Shown one piece after another: positions 16,916 through 25,302 of a DNA stretch of 64,000 nucleotides. Every line of letters begins with the position of its first letter. The first letter of the stretch is position 1. The stretch spans positions 434,001 to 498,000 of the forward strand of contig NZ_JAHXBG010000004.1 in NCBI RefSeq assembly GCF_020103725.1, written 5' to 3'. Under the pieces are notes generated by a model. It was not told the origin of the DNA, ran no database searches, and saw only the letters and a program-made list of their open reading frames with translations. A program made the position numbers and the translations under genes. This stretch comes from Hyalangium gracile. Lineage in GTDB: Bacteria > Myxococcota > Myxococcia > Myxococcales > Myxococcaceae.

Positions 16916-19174
16916 ATGCGCCTCGACAAGCCTTCGAAGTCTCCCATCCCGACGCCTCCCGAGACCCAGGCCATCGGTCAGGCCGTCGCTCCCATCGCCA
17001 ACAGCCATGCCTTCGCTGTCGAGCTCTGGGCGCGGAGCCGGCGGACGATGCCGGGCAACCAGGTCCTCTCTCCCGCGACGCTGAAGACCGCGCTGGTGAT
17101 GCCCTGGAGCGGTGCCCGGGGACAGACCGCCTCCGAGATGCAGCGGGCGCTCCAGCTCGAGAGCACGAGCTACGACATCGTGTCTTCGGCGGGTCTGCTC
17201 CTCCATGCCTGGAACGCCGTCGCGGGGCGGGCCTTCCTGCGCGTGGCCAGCCGACTCTTCGGCGAGAAGGACTTCTCCTTCGCAGGCTCCTACCTGGACA
17301 TGACCCACGTCACGTTCGGGGCCCCGCTGGGACTCGTGGGCTTCAAGGACTCGGCCAGGGCCGCGCGCTCCACCATCAACACGTGGGTTGCCCGCCAGAC
17401 CGAGGGCCACATCCAGGCGCTCATCCCCGAGGGTGGTGTGGATGAGTCGACGCGCCTGGTGCTCGTCAACGCGCTCTGCTTCCAGGGTGAGTGGGACATC
17501 CCCTTCAGGAAGAAGCACAGCCGCCCCGAGGCCTTCTTCGGCCCAAAGGGCGCCCAGAAGCTCGTGCCCATGATGCACGGCATGGACCGCTTCCCCTTCG
17601 CGGCCCTGGACGGCGTCAAGGTGGTGGAGCTGCCCTATGAGGGGAGGGACCTGTCCCTGGTCTGCGTGCTCCCGGACGCGGTGGACGGGCTCGACGCGCT
17701 CGAGCAGGGGCTGACGAGCGCCCGCATCGAGCGCTGGCTGGCGGCACTGAAGCCCGAGCGGACCCGCATCTCCCTGCCGCGCTTCGAGGCCGTCCCCTCG
17801 GGCTCGCTCCTGCTGAACGATGTGTTGAAGTCGCTAGGGATGGAGCGGGCCTTCAGCCCGGCCCAGGCCGACTTCACCGGCATCGCCAGGCCGAGCGAGC
17901 CGGGCGACAACCTTGCCCTCAGCCGGGTCTTCCAGCACGCCTCCCTCAAGGTCTTCGAGCGCGGGAGTGAGACTCCCACGAGCGCCTCGGGCCCCTGGCC
18001 GCTCGAGCCCGGTGTCGAGCTGCCGCTCGTCAAGAGCGCCCAGGAGTTCCGCGCCGACCACCCCTTCCTGTTCTTCCTGCGCGACAAGCGCTCCGGCACG
18101 CTCCTCCTCATGGGCCGCGTGTGCGAGCCGGAGAGCGCCTCGCAGCGCCCGATCTCCTCTCCAGGGGATGGAGCGGCGACGAGCCCGTCACTCCCCGGCG
18201 GAGCCTGGCCCGCGGCTCGGGCGAACCCCGCGGCGGTCGCTCCGGACACGGAGCCCGAGCCCTTCGGCCGGTACGAGCTGCTCCGGAAGATCTCCAACGG
18301 CGGCACCTCGGAGCTGTGGCTCGCTCGCCCTCGGGATGCAGGGCGCTTCGCCCGGCCCCTGGCCATCAAGCGCTTCCGTCCCCAACTGGCGGAGGATCCA
18401 GAGTTCGTGCAGGTGCTCGAGGCGGAGGCGCTCATCGCCGCGCGCTTCCACCACCCGAACCTCGCCGAGGTCTACGAGTTCGGCCAGGCCGACGGTACCT
18501 GCTACCTCGCCATGGAGTACGTCGACGGCAAGGATCTGGGCCAGGTGCTGCGCAAGGCCTCGGGCGCCGGCCAGTGGATCTCCCGGCATCTGGCCCTGCG
18601 CATCATCGCCAGCGCGTGTGAAGGGCTGCACCACGCGCACACCCGGAGGGATGACGGTGGCCGTCCCCTGAAGATGGTGCACCGCGATCTGTCGCCGCGG
18701 AGCATCCTGCTCGGCTTCGACGGTCCGGTGAAGCTGGTGGACTTCGGCCTCGCTCATGCCGTGGCTCGGCTGGGGAACTCTGGACCCATCGACGTCAGGT
18801 TCCACTACATGGCTCCCGAGCAGGCCGCGGGCAAGGAGCTGGACGCTCGCACGGACATCTTCGCCCTGGGCATGGTGCTCTACGAGCTGCTCACCGGCGC
18901 GCTCCCCTTCAAGCGGGACTCGCAGCTGGCCACGCTCCAGGCGGCGCTGGAGTGCCGCATCCAGCCTCCGTCCCAGGTGGTGGACGTGCCTCCCGAGCTG
19001 GACCCCGTGGTGATGAACGCGCTGGCCCGCTCTCCGGATGAGCGCTACCGCGATGCGCGCCAGTTCCAGAAGGCGCTGGAGGAGCTGCTCGTCTCGCAGG
19101 GCTGGGTGGCCGGTTCCGTGCAGATCTCCGAGCTGATGGAGGCGCTCTTCGCGGACGGGCCGGAAGAGGGCTGA
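16916..19174 (+). CDS. Serpin domain fused to a Ser/Thr protein kinase
   Basis: 752 residues with two clear parts. Residues about 25-405 are a serpin: NQVLSPATLKTALVMPWSGA, GQTASEMQRALQ, VLVNALCFQGEWDIPF, VELPYEGRDLSLVCVLPD and the signature FRADHPFLFFLRDKRSGTLL. The reactive loop runs from about 346 to 376 with hinge ERGSETPTSASG: Gly and Ser at P15/P14 fit an inhibitor, but a Pro near P11 is unusual. Residues about 450-745 are a kinase: glycine loop KISNGGTSELWLA, LAIKRF lysine, HRDLSPRSILL catalytic loop, VDFGLA and APEQAAG. The loop Asn of HRDxxxxN is Ser, so activity may be weak. There is no signal peptide or membrane segment. Co-operonic with the WD40 gene and convergent with the CHAT gene 13 bases away. 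Confidence 0.9.
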   Translation: MRLDKPSKSPIPTPPETQAIGQAVAPIANSHAFAVELWARSRRTMPGNQVLSPATLKTALVMPWSGARGQTASEMQRALQLESTSYDIVSSAGLLLHAWNAVAGRAFLRVASRLFGEKDFSFAGSYLDMTHVTFGAPLGLVGFKDSARAARSTINTWVARQTEGHIQALIPEGGVDESTRLVLVNALCFQGEWDIPFRKKHSRPEAFFGPKGAQKLVPMMHGMDRFPFAALDGVKVVELPYEGRDLSLVCVLPDAVDGLDALEQGLTSARIERWLAALKPERTRISLPRFEAVPSGSLLLNDVLKSLGMERAFSPAQADFTGIARPSEPGDNLALSRVFQHASLKVFERGSETPTSASGPWPLEPGVELPLVKSAQEFRADHPFLFFLRDKRSGTLLLMGRVCEPESASQRPISSPGDGAATSPSLPGGAWPAARANPAAVAPDTEPEPFGRYELLRKISNGGTSELWLARPRDAGRFARPLAIKRFRPQLAEDPEFVQVLEAEALIAARFHHPNLAEVYEFGQADGTCYLAMEYVDGKDLGQVLRKASGAGQWISRHLALRIIASACEGLHHAHTRRDDGGRPLKMVHRDLSPRSILLGFDGPVKLVDFGLAHAVARLGNSGPIDVRFHYMAPEQAAGKELDARTDIFALGMVLYELLTGALPFKRDSQLATLQAALECRIQPPSQVVDVPPELDPVVMNALARSPDERYRDARQFQKALEELLVSQGWVAGSVQISELMEALFADGPEEG

Positions 19175-19187
19175 GCCCCGAGGCCGT

Positions 19188-22118
19188 TCAGTCGTAGAGC
19201 AGGACTGCCTCCAGCCACTGGCGGCCCCGGCTCGCCGCGAGCCACTTCTGCCGCTCGTCCCGCAGCGCCACCGCGGGCGGGTGGCCCTGGCGTATCCGCT
19301 CGCGGACGGCATTGAGGAACTCGGCAGCTTCCAGATCCGGGATCTCCTCCGTGGCGGCGATGACGGCGCGCGCACCCGCGTGGATGAAGGCGGCGGGCAG
19401 ACCGGACGGCTCGTGCAGGATGTACGCGCCCTGCGCGGCGCGGCAGGCGGCCAGCACCACCAGCGGTGCTCCCTCCAGCCGCTGCGCCTGGATGTGGCTG
19501 GAGCTCAGCTCGTCGCTCGCCCCCTCCGGCGCGAGCACGAGGTAGGAGAAGCGGGTGGACGGGACGACTCCGTGGGCCACCAGATCGATGTCCGTCGCGT
19601 CCCGCATGGCCGTGAGGACTCGGGAGGGGGTCGCCTCCGCGCCCGTCAGCAGCCGCTGCTCCTCGTTCGCGCCAAAGTCCGTCTTCCACGTGTTGAGCCG
19701 CCCCAGCTCCCGCGTGCGCTCGGGGGAGATCGCCACGTCCTTCACCACCAGGTGCACGCCGCGTCCTGACTTCGGCTGTGGCGCGGGCCCCGCGCGCAGC
19801 TTGTAGCTCCAGGCCACGGACGGCGGCAGCAGCCCCGGTCGATCCTGCAGCGGAGGTCGCGCGTAGGCCTGCACCGTCTCGCAGCCCTGGAGCGCGGCCA
19901 GGGCCTCGGGAGGAACCAGACCGGTCAGGTTGTCGGGCAGGCGCGTCCGGCGCGCTCCATCGTAGGTGCCCAGCAATTGCCCCTGGGCGCCTCGCACGAG
20001 GACCAGGCTCCGCTCGCTGTCCACGGTCGCGGCGGCGATGCAGCGCTCGGGGAGGGGAGCTCCCTGCTCCCGGCCGAACAGCTCCGCCGCCGCCGCGTAC
20101 TCTCCGGCCTTGCCCGCATCGAGGATGAGCGAGGTGAAGCTGTAGGCCCGGGCCTTCTGCGCGTCCTCGTCTCGTGCCAGGAGATCGCCGGACTCCACCT
20201 CGCGGAGCAGCTCCTCCAGGCGCGCGCGGCCCTCCGCACGGTCACGCTCGATGAGGAACCGCGCCAGGGCATGCTTCATGAGCAGACGCTGGCCCGCGGT
20301 GGTGGTGGCCGGCAGCTCAGAGAGCGCTCGCCTCAGCGCGGCCTCGTCTCCCGCGTTGGGCCGCTGCCGGGAGATGTCCGCCAGCGCCATGGCTCCCACA
20401 GGGGTGAGTGGCAGCCCGGTGGCCAGCGCCTGATCGAGCGCCGCTCGGGCCTGGTCGAAGCGCAGCTCGTTCAGCGCCACGTGCGCCAGGTTCTGGTGGG
20501 CGAACAGCTCGAACTGCGTGTTGCCGCGGTTGCGCTCGAGGAGCTCCGAGAACCAGGCTCGCGCCAGCGGGAAGTCGTTCCTTACCCGCGCGAGCTGCGC
20601 GAGGTGCCCCAGCGCCACGTTCTCCTTGTCCCGATCGTTCGCCGCTCGGGCCTGGCGCCACGCCAGCGTCGCCTGCTCCCACGCCTCGCCCAGCCGCATC
20701 TGGCTGGTCAGGAGCTGGGCGTACTCCAGCCGGAGGAACCCACAGCGGTAGTCGATGGGCGTGGAGGCACACTGCGAGAGCGCCCGCTCCAGCGTCTGGC
20801 GTGCCTCGCCCTGCTGCCCGCGCGCGAGCTGGACCTTGGCCCGCTCGTGGGCGGCGAGGAGGCGGAACCAGGGATCCTGGCTGGCCTCGGCGCGAGCCTC
20901 GAACGCCTCCAGGTGGTCTCCGACCGCCTTCGCGTAGATGAGCACTCCCAGCAGGAGGTCCTCCTCCGGAGAGCGCAGCAGCTGAGAGATGAGATCCTTC
21001 ACCTGCTCCTGGGGCAGGGTGCCCTGGCGCAGCCGGGCATAGGCCTGGGCCAGGGGCGCCCGGTGTGTGAAGTCGTGCGACGCGATGCGCTCGACATACC
21101 GGGCCAGGACGTCGCCTCCCGCCTGCTGATCGAGCTCGCGCGCCAGGGGCAGGAGCGCCCGCACCCGCTCGGCGGAGGTGCGCGTGCGCACCGCGTCGTA
21201 GAAGTACAGGCGCAGCGTCGACGAGCGCTCCGCCAGGATGGTGGGAGACGGCGGGGTGCCGCTGGCGGCGAGCTCCTTGCCCGCCTGCAGCAGCGCCTGC
21301 CACCGCTGGGTGCGCGCCTGTTCCGCGGACGTGAGCGCCTCCGCGCGCTGGCGGGCCTCCTCCGCCCAGCCCGGCTCTCCCTGCTGGGCGAGCTCTCGGA
21401 AGCCGGTGGCCGCGGCCTGTGGCACATCGAGGTCCCTCAGGGCCAGCGCCCTGTTCCAGAGCGCCTGCGGGTGGGTGGGAGCCTGGTCGAGCGCGAGCTG
21501 CAGGTGTCGGAGCGCCTCCTCCGGCACTCCCTTCACGAGCAGGGCCGCGCCCCTCAGGGTCTCGTTCTCCGGCGTGCTCGGTAGCGGCTCCAGGTAGGCC
21601 AGGGCCTGCTCCACCAGCCTCGGGTCGTTGCGCGCGAGGAGCGCCGCGGCGAGGCCCGCCGGATTCCCCTCGCGCTCGAGCTGGGCGAGCGCCTCGAGGG
21701 GGAGCGTCGTCGTCCGCGAGGGCTCCTGCCCCATCGCCCGGGCCGCCAGGGGACGGTGCCGGTCTGCCTCCGCGAGCGACAGCCGCGGCTCGAGCCGCCG
21801 CTCGGGCTCGTTCATCAGCCACGGGTCCGTTCGGGGCGTGCCCGTCCTCAACCCCACACCCACGGCGATGAGCACGGCACAGGCCGCCGCCACGGCCGCC
21901 AGGGTCCAGCGGGGAAACGCCCGGCGGACAGGGGGCGGGGCCGAGGCGGCCGGCTGACGCTCCACATGGCGCGTGGCCATCATCTTGAGCTGCAGCAGGT
22001 TGCCCAGCTCCGCCTGGCAGCGGGCGCAGTCCAGCAGGTGCTGGCGGAAGCCCTCCGCCTCCTCGGCGTTCAGCTCTCCATCCGCGAAGCGCTCGAGCCG
22101 TTCACAGTGCACGGACAT
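19188..22118 (-). CDS. Zinc-finger anti-sigma factor fused to TPRs and a CHAT (caspase-like) peptidase domain
   Basis: 976 residues. An N-terminal zf-HC2 (ZAS-like) module has Cys5, His27, Cys31 and Cys34 (HLLDCARC). One membrane segment follows at about 71-90 (WTLAAVAAACAVLIAVGVGL), so the zinc finger is cytosolic and the rest is on the other side if inserted once. A long TPR-like helical region covers about 110-680. The C-terminal CHAT domain covers about 720-976, with the catalytic His in DLVAHGVVPSTRF (about 848) and the catalytic Cys in LVVLAACRAAQGAY (about 890), followed by SGLPAAFIHAGARAVIAA. Its start overlaps the stop of the sigma factor gene by one base (TGATG), so the two are coupled. 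The predicted role is to hold the sigma factor and gate its release, possibly by proteolysis. Confidence 0.88.
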   Translation of the reverse strand: MSVHCERLERFADGELNAEEAEGFRQHLLDCARCQAELGNLLQLKMMATRHVERQPAASAPPPVRRAFPRWTLAAVAAACAVLIAVGVGLRTGTPRTDPWLMNEPERRLEPRLSLAEADRHRPLAARAMGQEPSRTTTLPLEALAQLEREGNPAGLAAALLARNDPRLVEQALAYLEPLPSTPENETLRGAALLVKGVPEEALRHLQLALDQAPTHPQALWNRALALRDLDVPQAAATGFRELAQQGEPGWAEEARQRAEALTSAEQARTQRWQALLQAGKELAASGTPPSPTILAERSSTLRLYFYDAVRTRTSAERVRALLPLARELDQQAGGDVLARYVERIASHDFTHRAPLAQAYARLRQGTLPQEQVKDLISQLLRSPEEDLLLGVLIYAKAVGDHLEAFEARAEASQDPWFRLLAAHERAKVQLARGQQGEARQTLERALSQCASTPIDYRCGFLRLEYAQLLTSQMRLGEAWEQATLAWRQARAANDRDKENVALGHLAQLARVRNDFPLARAWFSELLERNRGNTQFELFAHQNLAHVALNELRFDQARAALDQALATGLPLTPVGAMALADISRQRPNAGDEAALRRALSELPATTTAGQRLLMKHALARFLIERDRAEGRARLEELLREVESGDLLARDEDAQKARAYSFTSLILDAGKAGEYAAAAELFGREQGAPLPERCIAAATVDSERSLVLVRGAQGQLLGTYDGARRTRLPDNLTGLVPPEALAALQGCETVQAYARPPLQDRPGLLPPSVAWSYKLRAGPAPQPKSGRGVHLVVKDVAISPERTRELGRLNTWKTDFGANEEQRLLTGAEATPSRVLTAMRDATDIDLVAHGVVPSTRFSYLVLAPEGASDELSSSHIQAQRLEGAPLVVLAACRAAQGAYILHEPSGLPAAFIHAGARAVIAATEEIPDLEAAEFLNAVRERIRQGHPPAVALRDERQKWLAASRGRQWLEAVLLYD

Positions 22119-22678
22119 CAGTTGTCTCCCAGGCGGATGAAGGGTTCGAGCAGGGCGCGAAGCTTCGAGCGCGCATCGTGCAGCCGCTTGGCCACGGTGC
22201 CCTCGCGAATGCCCAGCTCCTCGGCGATCTCCTTGTACTTCCGGCCCCGCGCATGCATCTCGAAGGTGGTGCGCGCCACCGGGCTCAAGGACCGCACGGC
22301 CGAGCTGAACTGCTCGTCGGAGATGCGGTCGAAGAGCGAGCGCTCGGGCGGCTCGGGCTCGACGGTGGGCTCCTCCCGCGTCAGCTCCTCGGCGCCGCGC
22401 TCCCGTGTCCGCTGCTTGCGGAGCTGATCATAGAAGCAGTGGGTGAGGGTGGTGACCAGCCAGTTGGCGCAGACCCCCTCTTCCGGCGGAGGGGTGACGT
22501 GGCCGAAGGCCGCCAGGAAGCGGACGATCGTCTCCTGGACGAGATCCTCCGCATCGGAGCGATTGCGGCAGAGGTTCACGGCCTGGGCGAGCAGCCACGG
22601 CCGCCGTCGGGCGAGCAGCTGCTCCAGCCATGGGGCGACGGCCTCAGCGGCATCGGGTGAAACGGGCATCGGGCTCAC
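22118..22678 (-). CDS. ECF-type RNA polymerase sigma factor
   Basis: 186 residues. The sigma-2 region is at about 30-95 (AEDLVQETIVRFLAAF, then NWLVTTLTHCFYDQLRKQR). A linker leads to sigma-4 at about 125-178 (VRSLSPVARTTFEMHARGRK, then YKEIAEELGIREGTVAKRLH and DARSKLRALL). It lacks extra C-terminal domains. It is the first gene of a two-gene unit with the zinc-finger/CHAT protein, its cognate anti-sigma factor by position and by one-base stop/start overlap. It may autoregulate from the roughly 180-base upstream gap, but no -35/-10 pair could be assigned. Confidence 0.92.
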   Translation of the reverse strand: MSPMPVSPDAAEAVAPWLEQLLARRRPWLLAQAVNLCRNRSDAEDLVQETIVRFLAAFGHVTPPPEEGVCANWLVTTLTHCFYDQLRKQRTRERGAEELTREEPTVEPEPPERSLFDRISDEQFSSAVRSLSPVARTTFEMHARGRKYKEIAEELGIREGTVAKRLHDARSKLRALLEPFIRLGDN

Positions 22679-22856
22679 AGGGGCTTCAGACCGGCGTGCC
22701 TCTTACCCCTGGTGAGCCAGACTCTTCAAATGGCCTCGTGGGCGCTCGCTTCTTTGGAGCACGAGGGGCCCGCTCTCGCGGAACACGACCAGCGCGTTCG
22801 CACGAGGCGGGCTCATGGCTCCTCGGTCCGTCACCCTCGGGCGCGGCCCGGGCGCG

Positions 22857-23327
22857 TCAGTAGCACTCGACGTAGTCGACATCGACCCAGGTGCCGCTCG
22901 AGGCCGGGTTCTTGGTGCCCAGGGCCTTGATCGTCACGGTGATGTTCTGGGCCGGCGTCACGTAGTGGCCGCCGAAGAGGGCGAAGTTCTGGCGCACCGT
23001 CGTCGGCGAGTACGCGTCGTAGACTCCCCAGCTGTTCCCGTTGACGAAGAGCTCGAACTTGCCGCGGTTGGCCGCCTTGCTGTACGCGAAGTCGAAGACG
23101 TAGGTGTTCTCGCAGGTGAACGTCGCCACCGCGCCCGCGGTCTGCGTCAGGTGGAGCGTGCCGTGGAGCGCGTCGCTGTAGGCCGGCCCCGAGACGGCCT
23201 CCCATCCGTGGCTGAAGATCCAGCCCGGGTGGGTGCTGTCGAACTTGTCGCCCGCCGGCGTGGCACCCGCGCTCAGGGTGGTGGAAAGAACACCGGCAAC
23301 CATCACGGCCTTCAGGCTCCGAACCAT
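22857..23327 (-). CDS. Secreted beta-sandwich protein of unknown function
   Basis: 155 residues from ATG 23327, chosen because CGAGGAGGAT lies just upstream and because it starts a clean signal peptide (MVRSLKAVMVAGVLSTTLSA). The mature part is rich in aromatic and Gly residues (KFDSTHPGWIFSHGWEAVSG, HGTLHLTQTAGAVATFTCEN, KFELFVNGNSWGVYDAYSP, GTWVDVDYVECY), resembling carbohydrate-binding jelly-roll modules where a bound-sugar face is built from aromatics. Two Cys residues could pair. No enzyme motif. Neighbouring gene 23409 is also a secreted beta protein. Confidence 0.65.
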   Translation of the reverse strand: MVRSLKAVMVAGVLSTTLSAGATPAGDKFDSTHPGWIFSHGWEAVSGPAYSDALHGTLHLTQTAGAVATFTCENTYVFDFAYSKAANRGKFELFVNGNSWGVYDAYSPTTVRQNFALFGGHYVTPAQNITVTIKALGTKNPASSGTWVDVDYVECY

Positions 23328-23408
23328 TGTCGTACATCCTCCTCGGTGCGGTGCGATCCATTCGCGCCGCATAGAGGAGACGGGGACCCCGAAAATCCTT
23401 ACGTCGAT

Positions 23409-24125
23409 TTATTCGAGGCCGTCGCCGCCCGGATCGCTCGGGGGGTTGGGCGGGGGGTCCATGGGCTGGGACTCGTCCCTGCCATCCCCACCGCCGGAGA
23501 GCCCGTCGACCCGCATTGGCACCTCGCACTCGAAGAGCTCCGGGAACTGGTAGTCCTTGTAGAGGGAGTTGGAGAGCGCCTCGTCGGGGAGCTGCTCCAT
23601 CCAACAGAGGGATTGGAGGTTCCCCACGATGCGCATCCCTGTGTAGGTGCCAGGCAGGACGCGGACGGAGAACAGGCCCTGGAAGTCCGCTGTGGCATGC
23701 ATGCTGCCGCTGGTGCCGTTGCCCAGGATCTGGGCGTAGGCCGAAGGCAGCCCGCTGTTCTCGAGGATGCGCCCTGACAGCACGATGTCGTGAGTCACCA
23801 GATCGAGCGCGGTGTCGTTCGTGAAGCTCCCCGAGGCGACCAGGATCTCCGAGCCCGCGAAGGTGCCCGAGAAGAGCTGGACGCCGACGTCGTAGGTGCC
23901 CGCGGGCACCTGCAGCCCGTACTGGCCCGAGGCATCCGTGGTGGTGTGGAAGTATGAGCTGTTGTTCAACGCGTCGTAGGCGAACACGCCCACTGCCGTG
24001 GCGGGGCTTCCATCGGAGAAGCGAACCTGTCCGCTCAGGTTGACTTGCGCCCAGGCCGCGTCGGGCAGGAGAAGCAGGAAGACGGCCAGGATGGTCGTGC
24101 GCAGAAGGACGGTGCGTTGTGGCAT
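23409..24125 (-). CDS. Secreted protein with carboxypeptidase-regulatory-like beta domains
   Basis: 238 residues. A signal peptide (TILAVFLLLLPDAAWA) ends at about residue 26. It is followed by two transthyretin-like beta-sandwich repeats: LSGQVRFSDGSPATAVGVFA ... GQYGLQVPAGTYDVGVQLF, then LSGRILENSGLPSAYAQIL ... GLFSVRVLPGTYTGMRIVG. The C-terminus is a Pro/Gly/Asp-rich tail, probably disordered. Such domains are structural modules of surface proteins. It lies 36 bases upstream of the 155-residue secreted protein extension, on the same strand. Confidence 0.75.
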   Translation of the reverse strand: MPQRTVLLRTTILAVFLLLLPDAAWAQVNLSGQVRFSDGSPATAVGVFAYDALNNSSYFHTTTDASGQYGLQVPAGTYDVGVQLFSGTFAGSEILVASGSFTNDTALDLVTHDIVLSGRILENSGLPSAYAQILGNGTSGSMHATADFQGLFSVRVLPGTYTGMRIVGNLQSLCWMEQLPDEALSNSLYKDYQFPELFECEVPMRVDGLSGGGDGRDESQPMDPPPNPPSDPGGDGLE

Positions 24126-24172
24126 GGTTCTCGACTCCTCAAGAGATGGGAGCGGGCTGAGCGCTGCGCTCA

Positions 24173-24190
24173 GGGCTCCCCAAGGAGCCC
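24173..24190 (-). terminator. Hairpin between ohr and the secreted-protein gene
   Basis: A perfect 7-bp stem (GGGCTCC / GGAGCCC) with a four-base loop lies downstream of ohr and upstream of the next minus-strand gene. There is no T-run, so it could equally be a leader structure of the downstream gene. Confidence 0.3.
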
Positions 24191-24304
24191 GAGCGCCGTC
24201 TCTACGCGCAAGCAGCCCCCTTCATTTCCAGGAACGTTCGAGAGGCGGCTCCCATACCGTGTGAGTGCCTTCACGCGTCTTCGCTACGATGGGAGCTACA
24301 AGGC

Positions 24305-24721
<417 letters not shown>

Positions 24722-24742
24722 GGTGGGCTCCTTGGTGAAAAT

Positions 24743-24776
24743 TGGTTGTGCGCAATTGAGTAGCGCGCAATTGGAT
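24743..24776. promoter_or_regulatory. Putative OhrR operator in the ohr/ohrR intergenic region
   Basis: Two copies of GCGCAATTG, each with a CAATTG palindrome, lie 15 bp apart (CGCAATTG at 24751-24758 and 24766-24773). The motif resembles known OhrR boxes of AT-rich inverted repeats. It overlaps a plausible ohrR -35 (TTGGAT, 24771-24776) with a TTATAT -10 at 24796-24801. Confidence 0.6.
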
Positions 24777-24831
24777 TCGGCGCAAGGGCCAGTTGTTATA
24801 TGCAGGTCCTCCCATCTGAGAGGTCCTCGCC

Positions 24832-25296
24832 ATGGCCAGGAAGCCCATCGACGCGTTGCGCCTGAGCGAGCAGCTCTGCTTCACCATCTACTCGACCGCA
24901 CATGCGCTCAACCGCACGTACCGCCCGCTGCTCAAGGAGCTGGGCATCACCTACCCGCAGTACCTGGTGATGCTCGTGCTCTGGGAGCAGGACGACCTGG
25001 CGGTGAAGGAGATTGGCGAGCGCCTGTTCCTGGACTCGGGGACGCTGACGCCGCTGCTGAAGCGGCTGGAGGCCATCGGCTACGTCACCCGGGCGCGCGA
25101 CGCCTCGGACGAGCGGCAGGTGCGCATCCGGCTGACGCCGCAGGGGCGCGCGCTGCGCTCGAAGGCGGAGTGCATTCCGCAGGAGCTCGTGGCGGCCTCG
25201 GGCTACGCGGTGGCGGACCTCCAGAAGCTCAAGGCCGACATCCAGCGCCTCCGGGACACGCTGAATGCGAACCTGGAGCCGGAGTCCGAGTCCTGA
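24832..25296 (+). CDS. ohrR: OhrR, MarR-family organic-peroxide-sensing repressor
   Basis: 154 residues. A winged helix-turn-helix ([38 protein letters not shown]) with beta-wing [16 protein letters not shown]. The reactive Cys16 sits in [11 protein letters not shown], the invariant OhrR peroxide sensor. A second Cys at 114 (KAECIP) places it in the two-Cys, disulfide-forming class. It is divergently arranged with ohr. It is followed seven bases later by an esterase gene with a GGAG ribosome site, so the two are probably co-transcribed. Confidence 0.95.
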   Translation: MARKPIDALRLSEQLCFTIYSTAHALNRTYRPLLKELGITYPQYLVMLVLWEQDDLAVKEIGERLFLDSGTLTPLLKRLEAIGYVTRARDASDERQVRIRLTPQGRALRSKAECIPQELVAASGYAVADLQKLKADIQRLRDTLNANLEPESES

Positions 25297-25302
25297 GGAG
25301 CG

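Noticed and set aside
14339-17578. 1079-codon minus-strand frame opposite the WD40 gene
   Set aside because: It is a GC-rich antisense frame, with Arg/His/Gly-rich composition and no domain. The plus strand carries clear WD40 and serpin sequence.
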